Shown one piece after another: positions 1 to 8,190 of a stretch of DNA of 29,083 nt. Position numbers and translations under genes: made by a program. Positions within the stretch are counted from its first letter, which is position 1. Each line of letters begins with the position of its first letter. The DNA comes from a virus. Location of the stretch: positions 1 to 29,083 of the IMG/VR virus record IMGVR_UViG_3300025301_002241; one strand, 5' to 3'. The notes beneath the pieces are model-generated. The model made no database searches, had not been told where the DNA came from, and worked only from the letters and a program-made list of their open reading frames with translations.

Positions 1-81
1 ACGGAGTGCAAGCTTGCCATTAATGATAAGATTAACGAAAGATTTGACACGCTTATGCAAAAATTGGAGAATAATAAATGA
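1..81 (+). CDS. C-terminal end of an unknown protein (partial)
   Basis: Only the last 26 codons are in the window, reading TECKLAIND...KLENNK and ending at TGA 79-81. The piece is charged and probably helical. Its stop overlaps the start of the next gene in an ATGA arrangement, which supports it as a real translated frame coupled to that gene. No function can be assigned from so short a piece. Confidence 0.6.
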   Translation, partial: TECKLAINDKINERFDTLMQKLENNK

Positions 82-248
82 GCATTGAATCCATGATCAT
101 ACAAAAAGTTATGGATGAATTGGGAATTTCTCAAGAAATGGTTGACAAAGTGAAAGGTATCATCGATAATATTGATATTCAAAGATACGGTGACAAAACT
201 GCTATTGAGATCAACATGAAGAAAATTACCATCACCATTGATAAGTAA
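78..248 (+). CDS. Small unknown protein, 56 aa
   Basis: A 56-residue protein beginning MSIESMIIQ and ending ITITIDK. It starts at ATG 78, overlapping the previous stop by four bases (ATGA), with GGAGA about 8 bases upstream. The N-terminal half looks helical; the C-terminal third alternates polar and hydrophobic residues as in beta strands. It lies directly upstream of the ribonucleotide reductase and presumably shares its transcript. The family is not recognised. Its start region closely resembles the start region of the reductase gene. Confidence 0.65.
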   Translation: MSIESMIIQKVMDELGISQEMVDKVKGIIDNIDIQRYGDKTAIEINMKKITITIDK

Positions 249-268
249 GACGTAGGTTGGAATAATAA

Positions 269-2461
269 ATGTCAATTAAATCACTTATGAATTATAGTTT
301 TGTTTCTAAATATGCTAGATGGATACCTGAAAAAAAAAGACGTGAGACGTGGAGGGAGTCTGTTGATCGTGTTATGAACATGATGTATGAGCAATATCCT
401 GAGACAAATGGTGATATTGCATGGGCCTACGATATGATGTACAAAAAACGTGTTCTAGGTTCCCAGAGAGCCCTCCAGTTTGGAGGTAAGCCCATCTTTA
501 AACATCACGCACGAATGTACAATTGCATCGCCTCTTATATTGATAGATTAAGATTTTTTCAGGAGTGTATGTACTTACTACTATGTGGATGTGGTACTGG
601 ATTTTCAGTACAAAAACACCATGTTGCCAAATTACCCTTTCTTGTCAAATCTAAAAAGGGTACTAAAAAATTTGTTATCCCAGACACCATCGAAGGGTGG
701 TCTGATGCGCTTGGTGTTCTTGTTTACAGCTTCTTTGAACAAGACGAACTGTTTACAGAATATGTTGGAAAAACAGTTGTGTTTGATTATTCCAATATTC
801 GACCAGCAGGTTCATATCTAAGCTCTAGCGGCGGTAAAGCGCCGGGTCCTGAGCCTCTTAAAAAAGCTTTATCTAATATCAAAAAAGTTCTTGATAAAGC
901 TCTCAAAAACTCTGACTTTTCTGCGTCAGAGGTCCGAAAATTGACACCAATAGAAGTATATGATATTGTAATGCATGCAGCCGATGCTGTGATTAGTGGT
1001 GGCGTTAGACGAAGCGCGACTATCTGCTTATTTTCTCCTGATGACGAGGAGATGGCTCAAGCTAAAACAGGTAATTGGTTTCATGATAATCCTCAACGTG
1101 GTAGATCTAATAATTCTGCATTACTACTTAGGGATAAAACTACCAAAGAACAATTTGCTGAATTAATGCAGTCAGTTCGTGAATTTGGAGAACCGGGTTT
1201 TGTGTGGTCAGATTCTACGGAGTTGGTAGTCAATCCTTGTGTAGAAATTGGGTTGTATCCTGTGGACGTGACCACCGGTCACACTGGATGGCAAGCATGT
1301 AATCTAAGTACTATCAATTGTTCTAAAATAGAAACAGAAAAAGATTTTTATGAATCCTGTAGAGCGGCAGCAATTATTGGAACTCTACAGGCAGGTTTTA
1401 ATGATTTTGCTTATTTGGGAGAGGTGACTGAACGCATTATAGCTCGTGAAGCTTTGCTTGGTGTATCAATGACGGGTATCATGGACTGTCCCGAGATATG
1501 CCTTGATCCAACTATTCAGAGACATGGAGCTAAAATTGTTAAAACAACCAATAAAGATATAGCTCGCAAAATTGGTATAAATATTGCTGCTCGCACTACA
1601 TGCATTAAACCCGAGGGAACTACTTCTTGTATATTAGGAACTAGTAGTGGTATTCATCCCCATCACGCAAAGCGATACATTAGAAGAGTACAAGCCAATA
1701 AAATGGAACCTATTTATCAATACTTTCAAGACATTAACGAAAGAGCCTGCGAGGAATCAGTATGGTCGGCCAACGATAGCGATGCTGTGATATCTTTTTG
1801 TATAGAGGTGGCGCCCGGATCAAAAACCAAAAATCAAATTAGCGCCTTAGAGTTGTTGGAGTATGTTAAATCTACCCAAAAAAACTGGGTGACAGGTGGC
1901 ATTAACGAAAAAGCTAATGTGAAACCTTGGCTTACACATAACGTGTCGAATACTATTAATGTTAAAAATGAGGAATGGGATGAGATAGAAAAATTTATTT
2001 ATAAGAATAGAAACTTTTTTTGCGGGATTTCTCTGTTGCCTATTACAGGTGATAAAGATTATCCACAAGCACCGTTTACAGCGATTTATTTGCCCAGTGA
2101 GCAAGTGCGTCAGTATGGAGATGGCTCCTTGTGGGTAAGTGGACTTATTGAAGTGGCTTTAGATCTATGGGAAGACAATCTATGGGCAGCTTGTGATGCA
2201 TTACTTGGACGTGGTAAACGCTCGAAGGGAGGTTCTAAACGACACTGGATATTGAGATGTAAGAAGTTTACTGAAAAATATTTTAACAATGACATCAAAC
2301 AACTAACCTATTGCATGAAAGATGTATATAATTGGAAAGAATGGGTAGATCTCAATCGTGAGTATTGTGATGTAGATTATACACAAGTTATAGAGGAAGT
2401 AGACAACGTAAAACCTGAGCAAGAATGGGCCTGTAGTGGCGGCGCTTGCGAATTACTTTAA
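269..2461 (+). CDS. nrdJ: Adenosylcobalamin-dependent (class II) ribonucleoside-triphosphate reductase
   Basis: Reduces ribonucleotides to deoxyribonucleotides using a B12-generated thiyl radical, feeding phage DNA synthesis in the cytoplasm. At 730 aa it matches the single-chain RTPR type known from Lactobacillus leichmannii (about 740 aa). Visible features in order: Cys86 in a YNCIAS context, likely one of the active-site redox pair; Cys324 with Glu326 in NPCVEI, the expected thiyl-radical cysteine and acidic partner; Cys344 in ACNLSTIN, the likely second redox cysteine; and a C-terminal CSGGAC (Cys722/Cys727) that would shuttle electrons from thioredoxin. No radical-storage small subunit or glycyl-radical tail is present, which fits class II. 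No frameshift or intein is visible. The Shine-Dalgarno is weak (AGGTTGG). Identification is firm; the exact NTP versus NDP preference is inferred from family. Confidence 0.95.
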   Translation: MSIKSLMNYSFVSKYARWIPEKKRRETWRESVDRVMNMMYEQYPETNGDIAWAYDMMYKKRVLGSQRALQFGGKPIFKHHARMYNCIASYIDRLRFFQECMYLLLCGCGTGFSVQKHHVAKLPFLVKSKKGTKKFVIPDTIEGWSDALGVLVYSFFEQDELFTEYVGKTVVFDYSNIRPAGSYLSSSGGKAPGPEPLKKALSNIKKVLDKALKNSDFSASEVRKLTPIEVYDIVMHAADAVISGGVRRSATICLFSPDDEEMAQAKTGNWFHDNPQRGRSNNSALLLRDKTTKEQFAELMQSVREFGEPGFVWSDSTELVVNPCVEIGLYPVDVTTGHTGWQACNLSTINCSKIETEKDFYESCRAAAIIGTLQAGFNDFAYLGEVTERIIAREALLGVSMTGIMDCPEICLDPTIQRHGAKIVKTTNKDIARKIGINIAARTTCIKPEGTTSCILGTSSGIHPHHAKRYIRRVQANKMEPIYQYFQDINERACEESVWSANDSDAVISFCIEVAPGSKTKNQISALELLEYVKSTQKNWVTGGINEKANVKPWLTHNVSNTINVKNEEWDEIEKFIYKNRNFFCGISLLPITGDKDYPQAPFTAIYLPSEQVRQYGDGSLWVSGLIEVALDLWEDNLWAACDALLGRGKRSKGGSKRHWILRCKKFTEKYFNNDIKQLTYCMKDVYNWKEWVDLNREYCDVDYTQVIEEVDNVKPEQEWACSGGACELL

Positions 2462-2472
2462 GGGAAAATTAG

Positions 2473-2649
2473 ATGCAATATAAAAAGAAAACCAAGGACC
2501 AGAGGTTTATAAGTAACCTTAGGAGACGAGGAGCAAGCGAGGTTTGTAAACTACTGGACGCAAATCCTCACATGTCTAGCACAACAGCACAACAGGTTAT
2601 TGAATCTGAGATAAGAAAAAAATATAGGTTAAAAAAATTTAAACTATAA
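2473..2649 (+). CDS. Small basic unknown protein, 58 aa
   Basis: This 58-residue frame fills the space between the reductase and the cyclodeaminase gene. It starts with ATG 2473, preceded by an AGGGA-like site, and reads MQYKKKTKD...RLKKFKL. It is rich in Lys and Arg at both ends with a central SNLRRRGASEVCKLLD segment that could be a helix pair, so nucleic acid binding is possible but unproven. Intact frame, position and upstream purine-rich site support it as a real gene. Family not recognised. Confidence 0.55.
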   Translation: MQYKKKTKDQRFISNLRRRGASEVCKLLDANPHMSSTTAQQVIESEIRKKYRLKKFKL

Positions 2650-2667
2650 ATAAGAAGGAGCCTATAG

Positions 2668-3597
2668 ATGCATGACATACAGCACATTTCAGAAAAAGAC
2701 ATACAATCTCACCTATCTATGGGTCATATAATAGGTGTTATGGAGCAAGTATTTAAACATCCAGAAAAGGGCCAAATGCCCCCCAAGATTTATCTAGAGC
2801 TTGAAAACGACAATGATTTTCGGGCGATGCCCGCTAAATTTGGAGATGCTGTAGGTATTAAATGGGCTTCTATTTTTCCTGCTAATGAAAAAAATAAATT
2901 TGGACCAAGCGTTTCGGCTACCATTATGTTGAATGATATTGAAACAGGATATCCAATAGCCATGATGGACGGGATGCTCATTACTTCTTACAGAACAGCA
3001 GCGGTCACTGGAGTAGCCACAAAACATCTCGCCAAAGATGATGCCAAAACAGCAGCTTTTGTAGGATGTGGTTTTCAAACAGCATATCAAATAGAAGCTA
3101 TTTTAAACGTTAGAAACATTAGACATATAAAGTTGTTTGATTTGGACAGGACTAAATGTGAACATTTGGCGGCTATTTTTGGCAAAACTGTCATAGCATG
3201 TGAAACACTAGAAGAATGTGTACGTGGAAGTGATATATTAACCACACTCACACCATCAAGAAAACCATTAATTAAATTAGAGTGGCTCGAACCGGGAATG
3301 CACATCAATGCTATTGGCGCCGATGCAGAAGGGAAACAAGAATTTGAAGACAATTTAGGAGATGTGTGTCAAATATGTGTTGTTGACGATAAAGCTCAGG
3401 CATTTCATTCTGGAGAATCACAGCACACAAAAAACAAAGAGCATTTTATAAATTTGTCTACAGTGGTAAATCCTCATTTCAAACAACGTGTATCTATGTT
3501 AGATTCTGATATATCTTTTTTTGATTCCACGGGATTAGCTACTGAAGATATTGCAGTTGCTAGTTATATATATAAAAATTTAACTAGCCGGAAATAG
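2668..3597 (+). CDS. Ornithine cyclodeaminase / mu-crystallin family NAD(P)-binding enzyme
   Basis: Family members act on amino acids or imino acids: ornithine cyclodeaminase (ornithine to proline plus ammonia), lysine cyclodeaminase, archaeal alanine dehydrogenase, ketimine reductase and SbnB-type siderophore enzymes. At 309 aa it is close to the usual 320-350. Visible elements: GIKWASIFP with Lys65; TSYRTAAVTGVAT with Arg109; a Rossmann motif FVGCGFQ (Gly133, Gly135, Gln137); LFDLD at 156-160 at the end of the second strand; and GADAEGKQEF with Asp219, matching the family GAD..GKQEL signature and its catalytic Asp. All key positions look intact, so it is probably active, but the substrate cannot be read from sequence. 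Start ATG 2668 has a clear AAGGAG 7 bases upstream. It sits between ribonucleotide reductase and dUTPase, an unusual cargo for a phage nucleotide block. Confidence 0.88.
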   Translation: MHDIQHISEKDIQSHLSMGHIIGVMEQVFKHPEKGQMPPKIYLELENDNDFRAMPAKFGDAVGIKWASIFPANEKNKFGPSVSATIMLNDIETGYPIAMMDGMLITSYRTAAVTGVATKHLAKDDAKTAAFVGCGFQTAYQIEAILNVRNIRHIKLFDLDRTKCEHLAAIFGKTVIACETLEECVRGSDILTTLTPSRKPLIKLEWLEPGMHINAIGADAEGKQEFEDNLGDVCQICVVDDKAQAFHSGESQHTKNKEHFINLSTVVNPHFKQRVSMLDSDISFFDSTGLATEDIAVASYIYKNLTSRK

Positions 3598-3609
3598 GAG
3601 TCAGATAAT

Positions 3610-4116
3610 ATGTTTCACCCGGACCAATTAGCTAGAATGAATCAATTGCAAACAAAACATCCCAATAAATATACAATACAGGTTAAAAAATTATCAGAAA
3701 CAGCTACTATTCCTACAAAAGCCCATAATTCTGATGCTGGATGGGATTTATATGCCAATCATGAATATATGATAGGTCCTCATGAAAGGTTTACTGTGAA
3801 AACAGGTATATCCTTACAAATTCCTGATAGGTATGTGGGATTAATTTGGCCACGATCCGGCTTAGCGGTCAAGCAAGGGGCTGATGTTTTAGCAGGTGTA
3901 ATTGATTCAGGTTATCGTGGAGAAATTATGGTGTGTTTGCTTAACACACAACAACCAAGTGATTTCTTTGGATATGAAGATTATATTAAAATAAAGCGTG
4001 GTGATAGAATAGCGCAAATTTTATTTCAGGAAGTGCCACACTTTGAGTTAACTGAAATTGATAACTTACAAGATACTGACAGATCAGATTCTGGTTTTGG
4101 GAGCAGTGGCAAATGA
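3610..4116 (+). CDS. dut: dUTP diphosphatase, trimeric type
   Basis: Hydrolyses dUTP to dUMP and pyrophosphate, keeping uracil out of DNA and supplying dUMP. All five motifs of trimeric dUTPases are present in order: SDAGWDLY (41-48), PRSGL (81-85), GVIDSGYRGEI (97-107, with catalytic Asp99 and Tyr102), RGDRIAQILF (130-139) and a glycine-rich C-terminal arm RSDSGFGSSG (158-167) that closes over the substrate. At 168 aa it is a little longer than the typical 145-155, owing to an N-terminal extension of about 20 residues. AGGAG lies 9 bases before ATG 3610; a second in-frame Met at residue 10 is possible. The stop overlaps the next gene as ATGA. Confidence 0.96.
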   Translation: MFHPDQLARMNQLQTKHPNKYTIQVKKLSETATIPTKAHNSDAGWDLYANHEYMIGPHERFTVKTGISLQIPDRYVGLIWPRSGLAVKQGADVLAGVIDSGYRGEIMVCLLNTQQPSDFFGYEDYIKIKRGDRIAQILFQEVPHFELTEIDNLQDTDRSDSGFGSSGK

Positions 4117-5429
4117 CGATACCATTCACAACCCCAAATGACAGGATATTTTATGCTTGCGTGGGCGTCCTCGTGGGTCCTGAATTAACAGGACGTAACG
4201 ACATTGATCAAATGTCTGACCCACAAGACCATAAGTATCTTACTGGCGTAACTTCAGTGGGTATTAATGGTGATATGCCCTCTACTTCACTGTTAGACAT
4301 AGGACGCTTTCAGCGCAAATTTCACTACTATGGTCAACAAACATTTGAAATCACTATTGAAAGAAACATTGATCACAATTCACAATTCTTTTATTATGTA
4401 GACCCATCTGATTATGGCACATACACTACCTCACATGTGTTACATGCTAATAACATGCATAGCCAAGGGTATGAAGATAATAACGGTAAATGTTTAAGAA
4501 GCTATGATATCACCATACTATATGGAGGTGACGACACTTCTCGTTTAGGAAGTGGCACCAATGTATATTCTATTACATATCAAAATTGTGTGGTAACTGG
4601 TATCAGTTATTCTATATCCGTAGGTGGTACATTAACTGAATCAATAACCTTAACCACTAAACATGTTAAAAATAACAGCGCCGCTGGTGATACTCTTATT
4701 GCAAGTTATGGCGATTTACCCGGAAGCGCTCAGTCGGGTGATATGGTTAAATGGGCAGATTTTCGTCCTATGCTAGAATCAACTACGGCGGCAGGTTTAC
4801 GTGCATACTGGCCCGATGAAGTAATCTCATTATTTTATCTAGCAAAGATCGAAGGGGGCTTATCTGTATTAGGTATTCAGTCTATTGATATAGATATGAC
4901 CATAGAATATGCAGAGCCTACTGATGTAGGAATTTGGAGAGGCGGTGATAAATCTACTGGAATGTTTCAACCCAAGGAATTGAATAAGTGGAAAACAGTA
5001 GTTACACCCGTTCAGGTAACTGCTTCATTTACAGGAGTAACACGACAGCCCTTTTATGATATTGGATTATCGCGAGGTGGTACTGTAGAGGGTTCGGATC
5101 AGGCGTTGGCTAACGTAGACTTTACGTTTGGTCAACCAGATAGCACTCCTGACGATTTATATCAAAATCCCACATCAGCGCCCTATGATAAATACGCAAG
5201 AACTGATAGGATTATCAAACTTGCTGCCGAAAAATATCCCAGCGGCATTAAGACTTTCTTTGTTATAGACTTGGGACAAAAAAATTATTTAACAAGTATG
5301 AGTTTTTCAGGAGGAGATACGGGAGGTGGAAATCAAGAAGCCACTTTATCATACCAAAACGATTGGAGCGATATAGTATTAGCGAAGGACACAGCCATAC
5401 AGACAACCACTAATAGCGGTCCTTACTAG
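4113..5429 (+). CDS. Probable virion structural (tail-tube-like) protein
   Basis: A 438-residue soluble, beta-rich protein with few Cys and many Thr, Ser, Gly and Tyr. The opening (FYACVGVLVG, then a TGVTSVGIN segment and LLDIGRFQ, followed by FEITIERNID) resembles tail-tube-like proteins seen in marine myoviruses, in which a short strand pair around a VGI motif precedes an acidic beta-strand. The middle ITYQNCVVTGISYSISVGGTL and the following ITLTTKHV look like barrel strands. No enzymatic motif or signal peptide is visible. Translation is coupled to dUTPase through ATGA. Placement between two nucleotide/accessory genes is odd for a structural gene, which usually lies among tail genes. Structural role is likely by composition; tail tube specifically is only a pattern-level guess. 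A neck or decoration protein is the main alternative. Confidence 0.5.
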   Translation: MTIPFTTPNDRIFYACVGVLVGPELTGRNDIDQMSDPQDHKYLTGVTSVGINGDMPSTSLLDIGRFQRKFHYYGQQTFEITIERNIDHNSQFFYYVDPSDYGTYTTSHVLHANNMHSQGYEDNNGKCLRSYDITILYGGDDTSRLGSGTNVYSITYQNCVVTGISYSISVGGTLTESITLTTKHVKNNSAAGDTLIASYGDLPGSAQSGDMVKWADFRPMLESTTAAGLRAYWPDEVISLFYLAKIEGGLSVLGIQSIDIDMTIEYAEPTDVGIWRGGDKSTGMFQPKELNKWKTVVTPVQVTASFTGVTRQPFYDIGLSRGGTVEGSDQALANVDFTFGQPDSTPDDLYQNPTSAPYDKYARTDRIIKLAAEKYPSGIKTFFVIDLGQKNYLTSMSFSGGDTGGGNQEATLSYQNDWSDIVLAKDTAIQTTTNSGPY

Positions 5430-5444
5430 GAGATACAAATACAC

Positions 5445-6122
5445 ATGGGGCGTAGAAAAACATCTAAATCATCTAAGCCATCTAGAGAAACTAGAAAAAA
5501 ACTCAAACCAAAAACAACAAATCAGCAAGAATATATTAGGTCTATCGTCGAATCAGACGTAACTTTCTGCACGGGGCCAGCTGGCTCTGGTAAAACAGCG
5601 GTAGCGGTTGGTTTAGCGTGTGAATATTTACTAGAAAAAAAAGTGGAAAAAATCATTATTACACGACCAGTTGTTGAGTCGGGTGGACGAGGTTTGGGTT
5701 TTTTACCCGGCACTATGAATGAGAAAATACAACCTTGGTTAGTACCTATCATAGAAGAAATGAACTTATATCTTACTAGAGATACCGTGAATTCATTTAG
5801 ATCATCAAATAGGATTGAGCTTTGTCCACTTGAATATATGAGGGGGCGCAATTTTCACAATAGTTTTATGATTTTAGACGAAGCTCAAAACGCGACTTAT
5901 GATCAGATCAAGATGTTTTTGACTAGAATTGGCCAAGAGTCAAAAGCTATTGTCAATGGTGATCTTGATCAAACTGACTTAAATAAATACGAGGGGGCGG
6001 GTTTATATGCATGCGTCGAAAAGCTTGACCAATTAGACGGAGTATCTATTTGTAAATTGTCTTTTGAGGATATTATTAGAAATAGCATTATATCCAAAAT
6101 ACTTACAAGATTACAGGAATAA
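5445..6122 (+). CDS. phoH: PhoH-like P-loop ATPase
   Basis: PhoH-family ATPases are widespread in phages; some have been linked to RNA handling, but the phage role is unsettled. The 225-aa protein has a basic N-terminal tail (about 25 residues of Arg, Lys and Ser), Walker A GPAGSGKT (44-51), the family segment ITRPVVESGGRGLGFLPG with EKIQPWL after it, Walker B MILDEAQN (Asp145, Glu146), and a sensor-like NGDLDQTD. Length and motif order fit single-domain PhoH. AGGAG is 12 bases upstream of ATG 5445, a long spacing. The stop overlaps the next gene as TAATG. Phage PhoH is often discussed as a phosphate-stress gene, but nothing here shows a Pho box. Confidence 0.93.
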   Translation: MGRRKTSKSSKPSRETRKKLKPKTTNQQEYIRSIVESDVTFCTGPAGSGKTAVAVGLACEYLLEKKVEKIIITRPVVESGGRGLGFLPGTMNEKIQPWLVPIIEEMNLYLTRDTVNSFRSSNRIELCPLEYMRGRNFHNSFMILDEAQNATYDQIKMFLTRIGQESKAIVNGDLDQTDLNKYEGAGLYACVEKLDQLDGVSICKLSFEDIIRNSIISKILTRLQE

Positions 6123-6463
6123 TGACAATGTTGAAAAATGGTGTGTTTTATTTGATGCTGTGTGCTATTACTATAGTAGCTGGAATCGATACATTTTGGA
6201 CATCTGAAACCCGAGATATCATATTAGAAACTGAAGAAAACCCAATGTCAAAACTCCTTATACAACAATATGGAGTTAGTTTTTTTTTATCTCTTAAGTT
6301 AATTTTAACCACTTTTGTAATTACTGTGTTGCAATTATGCTACTATCATCTAAAATACAAAAGATGGATCTTGTGGGCCGTTACCAGTGGCCTATTAGTA
6401 TTTCAGGCTATTTTACTACTTCGTATAATGTCGTGGCCCCCTTTTGGTTACAGTTGGAGTTAA
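6122..6463 (+). CDS. Small membrane protein, DUF5658-like
   Basis: A 113-residue integral membrane protein with three predicted membrane segments at about residues 6-23, 50-75 and 82-104, and a positively charged loop (KYKRW) between the last two. After the first helix comes an acidic stretch and an ENPMSKLLIQQYG segment followed by FFLSLKLILT. This order resembles the DUF5658 family, small membrane proteins of unknown function with an NP...GL..F...K pattern. No lysis signature such as a holin-like short tail is visible, though a holin cannot be excluded on topology alone. It is translationally coupled to phoH by TAATG. Function unknown. Confidence 0.75.
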   Translation: MTMLKNGVFYLMLCAITIVAGIDTFWTSETRDIILETEENPMSKLLIQQYGVSFFLSLKLILTTFVITVLQLCYYHLKYKRWILWAVTSGLLVFQAILLLRIMSWPPFGYSWS

Positions 6464-6466
6464 ATT

Positions 6467-6808
6467 ATGCCTCTTTATGACTTTGAATGCGCTCCATGCG
6501 CATACTATACTGAAATACGACAAAGTGTTGATGACCCATCGACCCATAAATGCCCCCACTGTGGTACAGATACACTTGTCAAGGTGTTTATTAATTCTCC
6601 TGCGTTTTTTGTAAGAGGCGAACCAAACACCATAGGGCAATGGGCTGATAAAAATACCCGCAATATGGGCACTTACGAAAAACAAGATAGAGACCAAGAA
6701 AGTGACACAAGTAATAACAAAGAGCATCGCCAAAAACGAGAACTCAATCGTAAAATTAACGCAATGTCTAAGACACAAAAGCTAAAATGGATTAAAGAAG
6801 GAGATTAA
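6467..6808 (+). CDS. FmdB-type zinc ribbon protein
   Basis: The first 45 residues match the FmdB zinc ribbon: MPLYDFEC start, then Cys8-x2-Cys11 and Cys29-x2-Cys32 in a CPHCG knuckle, followed by a VKVFINSPAFF segment as in bacterial FmdB proteins. The remaining 65 residues are charged, low in hydrophobics and end in KLKWIKEGD, probably a disordered or helical tail. FmdB was proposed as a regulator of formamidase genes, but most members have no known role; a nucleic-acid or protein-binding adaptor is plausible. The gene lies in a run of small conserved phage proteins and ends next to the following GTG start. Confidence 0.85.
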   Translation: MPLYDFECAPCAYYTEIRQSVDDPSTHKCPHCGTDTLVKVFINSPAFFVRGEPNTIGQWADKNTRNMGTYEKQDRDQESDTSNNKEHRQKRELNRKINAMSKTQKLKWIKEGD

Positions 6809-6809
6809 T

Positions 6810-7049
6810 GTGTTTGGATCTGAAGACAGTAAAACAGATAGGAGAGAACGTCCCCACCATGCGACGATCACAATGAAAATTGATATTCGTCAGATCAACA
6901 ATGATGGGACATTAGACCATCATGTAATGGGAAATAGGCTTCTAGAAAAATATGGTATTTCAACAAAAGCTCAATTTTGTATATCGGGGAGTAACGAAGC
7001 CGCATGTATCAATAGTTTAAAGAATAAATTGGAGCAATTGAATGGCTAG
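6810..7049 (+). CDS. Small unknown protein, 79 aa
   Basis: A 79-residue protein with a polar, basic N-terminus followed by a MKIDIRQINNDGTL segment and a C-terminal region with AACINSLKNKLEQL, likely helical. The start chosen is GTG 6810, placed 6 bases after AGGAG; the overlapping ATG at 6808 is in another frame and opens only about 22 codons. An in-frame ATG at 6873 would give a 58-residue protein and cannot be excluded. The end overlaps the next gene by 8 bases. Family not recognised. Confidence 0.6.
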   Translation: MFGSEDSKTDRRERPHHATITMKIDIRQINNDGTLDHHVMGNRLLEKYGISTKAQFCISGSNEAACINSLKNKLEQLNG

Positions 7050-7377
7050 ATGGGAAGACGAAGACATAAGTGATCTTAATTTACCTAACCCTGAAGCAAT
7101 TATCACTAATTTTGTAGGTAAAGATGGGGCATCGGTTGAAGAAGGTAAAGCATTTGCAAAAACTGTAACATCATCTTTGGGGTGTCAATATTATATTAAG
7201 TATGGAAGAGGTGAAATCTTGGACCCCTATCAAATAGACTCTTTGAGAATTAATGGAAAATTATTTACGTTTAAAAAAGTGTCCCAACAAGCATTTGTAT
7301 TGTATAACAAATACCTTAACAATAGAAACCGTTTGTACTTTACCCGTGCTAGAAGACTAATAATGGAGAATTCATAA
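7042..7377 (+). CDS. Unknown protein, 111 aa
   Basis: An 111-residue soluble protein, acidic at the N-terminus (ARWEDEDISDLNLP) and strongly basic at the C-terminus (RNRLYFTRARRLIMENS). No catalytic motif, cysteine pair or membrane segment is visible. Start ATG 7042 overlaps the previous gene by 8 bases and follows GGAG in a usable position; the stop overlaps the next start as TAATG. The tight coupling suggests the surrounding small genes are made together. Function unknown. Confidence 0.7.
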   Translation: MARWEDEDISDLNLPNPEAIITNFVGKDGASVEEGKAFAKTVTSSLGCQYYIKYGRGEILDPYQIDSLRINGKLFTFKKVSQQAFVLYNKYLNNRNRLYFTRARRLIMENS

Positions 7378-7673
7378 TGAAAAAAGGCCCGTTGTCAAAA
7401 AAAGACAAACAATTTATTGATGATAATATTTCAATGGACGTAAGCTCTTTGGCGGAAAAATTGGACAGATCTCTGTCCTCTGTAGAAAAATATGTAGAAG
7501 AACATCATGACACTAGTAATATTCCATCGCATTCACTTTTCGCAAGAAAACCGGATCGAGGAGTAACGGTTATGACAGAAGCTGCTTCCATGGCCGCAGA
7601 CGATAACAAAAAAAACCATACCCCCCAACCACCCAAAAGATATACAGACATTATACATAAGATTAAGGACTAA
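7377..7673 (+). CDS. Small HTH-like protein
   Basis: The first 45 residues (LSKKDKQFIDDN, then VSSLAEKLDRSLSSVEKYVEE) have the spacing of a helix-turn-helix: an initial helix, a short helix around SSLAEKL, a turn, and a recognition-like helix RSLSSVEKYV, as in MarR/sigma-region-4-like or small phage regulators. The other half is polar and Pro/Lys-rich, ending in YTDIIHKIKD. This could be a small transcription factor or a DNA-binding accessory subunit; the sequence does not decide. It is coupled to the upstream gene through TAATG. Confidence 0.65.
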   Translation: MKKGPLSKKDKQFIDDNISMDVSSLAEKLDRSLSSVEKYVEEHHDTSNIPSHSLFARKPDRGVTVMTEAASMAADDNKKNHTPQPPKRYTDIIHKIKD

Positions 7674-7674
7674 G

Positions 7675-8190
7675 ATGATTTGTACACATGTTGATGGATA
7701 TATGCACCGGCTCATCACGCAAGAGCTAATGATTAGTTGGCTTATTACTTTAACGGATGGTACTAAAGTATATGGTGATTATGAACGTCCAGACTTTGAA
7801 AATCCTTGGTGTAGACTAAAGGAATATTGTAAAGAAAATCAGGTATATCCTGCTACTGTTGAACTGTATATGTTCGGAACGCCACGTCATGTATTTTTTG
7901 AAGATCCAGACGGATTAGATGGTTTAAAAATTATGCGCGGTATAGCTAAAGAGCAATCTATGGATGGCGGACATTCTCAATCATTCCAAACTCTTACGGC
8001 TATACTTTTGAAAGACGACTGTACGGAATTCGATGTATCAAAATATACATGGCCACATAACGAATTTGAGCAAGCTGTGTCGACCAGATTAACTACGGTA
8101 GATAATTTACAAGATGTGATTTTTAAAAATGACTCCCCCAAAAAAGAACACCCAGAAATACAAAAGTATCTCAACGGGATCTCCGTGTAA
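7675..8190 (+). CDS. Unknown phage protein, 171 aa
   Basis: A 171-residue soluble protein with a beta-rich N-terminal half (LITLTDGTKVYGDYERPDF, then NPWCRLKEYCKEN and VELYMFGTPRHVFF). That segment looks like a compact conserved domain, but I do not recognise a named family. The C-terminal half is less structured. Three starts are possible: ATG 7675, residue 10 and residue 19; the conserved-looking domain begins only at residue 20, so a shorter product is plausible. Its last 62 bases overlap the next gene in another frame. Confidence 0.65.
   Translation: MICTHVDGYMHRLITQELMISWLITLTDGTKVYGDYERPDFENPWCRLKEYCKENQVYPATVELYMFGTPRHVFFEDPDGLDGLKIMRGIAKEQSMDGGHSQSFQTLTAILLKDDCTEFDVSKYTWPHNEFEQAVSTRLTTVDNLQDVIFKNDSPKKEHPEIQKYLNGISV

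Noticed and set aside
2645-2652. TATAAATA, matching the T4 late promoter consensus, before the cyclodeaminase gene
   Set aside because: It overlaps the stop codon of the preceding small gene and lies only 15 bases before the start codon, so a transcript from it would begin inside the AAGGAG site. In AT-rich DNA one match is expected by chance.
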